DNA of 21,744 nt from Pelargonium cotyledonis. Its lineage: Eukaryota > Streptophyta > Magnoliopsida > Geraniales > Geraniaceae. This document shows positions 21,112 through 21,744 of the stretch, one piece after another. Numbering within the stretch: the first letter of the stretch is position 1; every line of letters starts with the position of its first letter. The notes below the pieces were generated by a model, which was not told the DNA's origin, searched no databases, and saw only the letters and a list, made by a program, of their open reading frames with translations. The stretch is from positions 1-21,744 of the forward strand of contig JAYMTA010001113.1 of the NCBI GenBank assembly GCA_036897625.1. Reading direction: 5' to 3'. Position numbers and translations under genes: made by a program.

Positions 21112-21744
21112 ATATTGACAAGTTATAAAATACACACCCCTGACCAGAGCAATATAGGCCTAGGAACTAGTCTGGAGACAAAATACACTTTTTTGAGGTG
21201 ACTCATTAGTTTCAAAGAAAAAGATATACACATTACACAGCACAAACAAAAGGCTATTATAGGGGGAGATACTTTTGCAGTTTGCTTTGCATAAATCACT
21301 GAAAATGAAAAAACTCAACTGAAGAAAAAAACACAAACTTTAAATTTAATGTAATTTAATCCAATTAAGAGTCTCAAACCCATTTCATACTTTAAGGAGG
21401 ATATCACCTAAAAATGTTAACTAGTGCCAGCTAGCATTAAGCAAGGTTGCATATGCTAACTTGCGCAGGCAGGCATGCACAGTGCGCACTGCAGAGGGAA
21501 TTTGTCCTGAAATCCAAAAGCCAAGGAAAGAGGATGGGAGCTAAATAGCTATGACTATGATAGGGTTATGAATGCTTTTTGTTTGAAAGAAAAAGGTGGT
21601 GAAAATGGCAACAATGGCAGAGGAGAATATGGGATACTGAGATCCCATCAACAAGATACTGTAAACAGTAACCACTCTGTGACCGTGGCTCTGGTCTAGG
21701 GTGAGACGAGGGGGGGGGGGGGGGCACCATGTGTTAAGGTCGCC
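21112..21744. other. Upstream region of the TPD1-like gene
   Basis: No gene is visible. This should hold the 5' UTR and promoter of the minus-strand TPD1-like gene. It contains a 12-bp perfect palindrome CAGTGCGCACTG (21480-21491) in a GC-rich patch, and a 15-base G run near the right edge. Confidence 0.5.
21710..21724. repeat. 15-base poly-G tract
   Basis: Fifteen consecutive G are rare in an AT-rich plant genome. The tract may be a real homopolymer or an assembly-prone site; the length should not be trusted without reads. Confidence 0.8.

Noticed and set aside
21112-21135. Eight extra codons upstream of the TPD1-like ATG, beginning with GTG
   Set aside because: GTG is not a normal plant nuclear start, and the ATG at 21111 begins an ideal signal peptide.
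1-21744. tRNA, rRNA or CRISPR arrays
   Set aside because: No cloverleaf with the expected arms, rRNA segment or regularly spaced direct repeats was seen. The tRNA-like signals are only retroelement primer-binding sites.

Overview
The window looks like nuclear DNA of a flowering plant, probably a eudicot. It is AT-rich, its genes are split by GT-AG introns, and it carries plant-specific families: a plastid glutamate-1-semialdehyde aminomutase, a membrane-anchored ubiquitin-fold protein and a TPD1-like secreted peptide. I cannot name the species. Four protein genes are supported, and every exon below was joined by hand from splice signals, reading-frame continuity and family motifs.

Layout: 1-1549 is intergenic. 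1550-8928 (minus) is a 12-exon RluA-family RNA pseudouridine synthase of 393 aa, resembling Arabidopsis RNA pseudouridine synthase 7. A 555-bp shared upstream region (8929-9483) separates it from a divergent 3-exon gene at 9484-14521 (plus) for a membrane-anchored ubiquitin-fold protein (MUB, 118 aa, C-terminal CSVM). After a convergent 3' gap (14522-15517) comes the 3-exon gene for plastid GSA aminomutase (15518-18717, minus, 476 aa), the enzyme that makes 5-aminolevulinate for chlorophyll and haem. An intergenic stretch of about 2 kb follows, then a TPD1-like small secreted Cys-rich protein (20710-21111, minus, 133 aa) and its upstream region, which holds a 15-base G run.

The introns record several mobile-element insertions. 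Intron 9 of the pseudouridine synthase gene holds an 883-bp miniature LTR retrotransposon (TRIM-like), with two LTRs of about 190 bp, a Met-tRNA primer-binding site and a polypurine tract. Intron 7 holds a 98-bp hairpin MITE flanked by a 7-bp direct repeat and a 241-bp Stowaway-type MITE flanked by TA. Intron 8 carries an exact-length 84-bp tandem duplication. MUB intron 1 holds a broken Ty1/copia element and MUB intron 2 a broken LINE, both antisense to MUB.

The four genes do not form a pathway; they are ordinary neighbours. I found no sign of a new multi-gene system. The most interesting content is the small non-autonomous elements in the introns and the shared promoter of the pseudouridine synthase and MUB genes.
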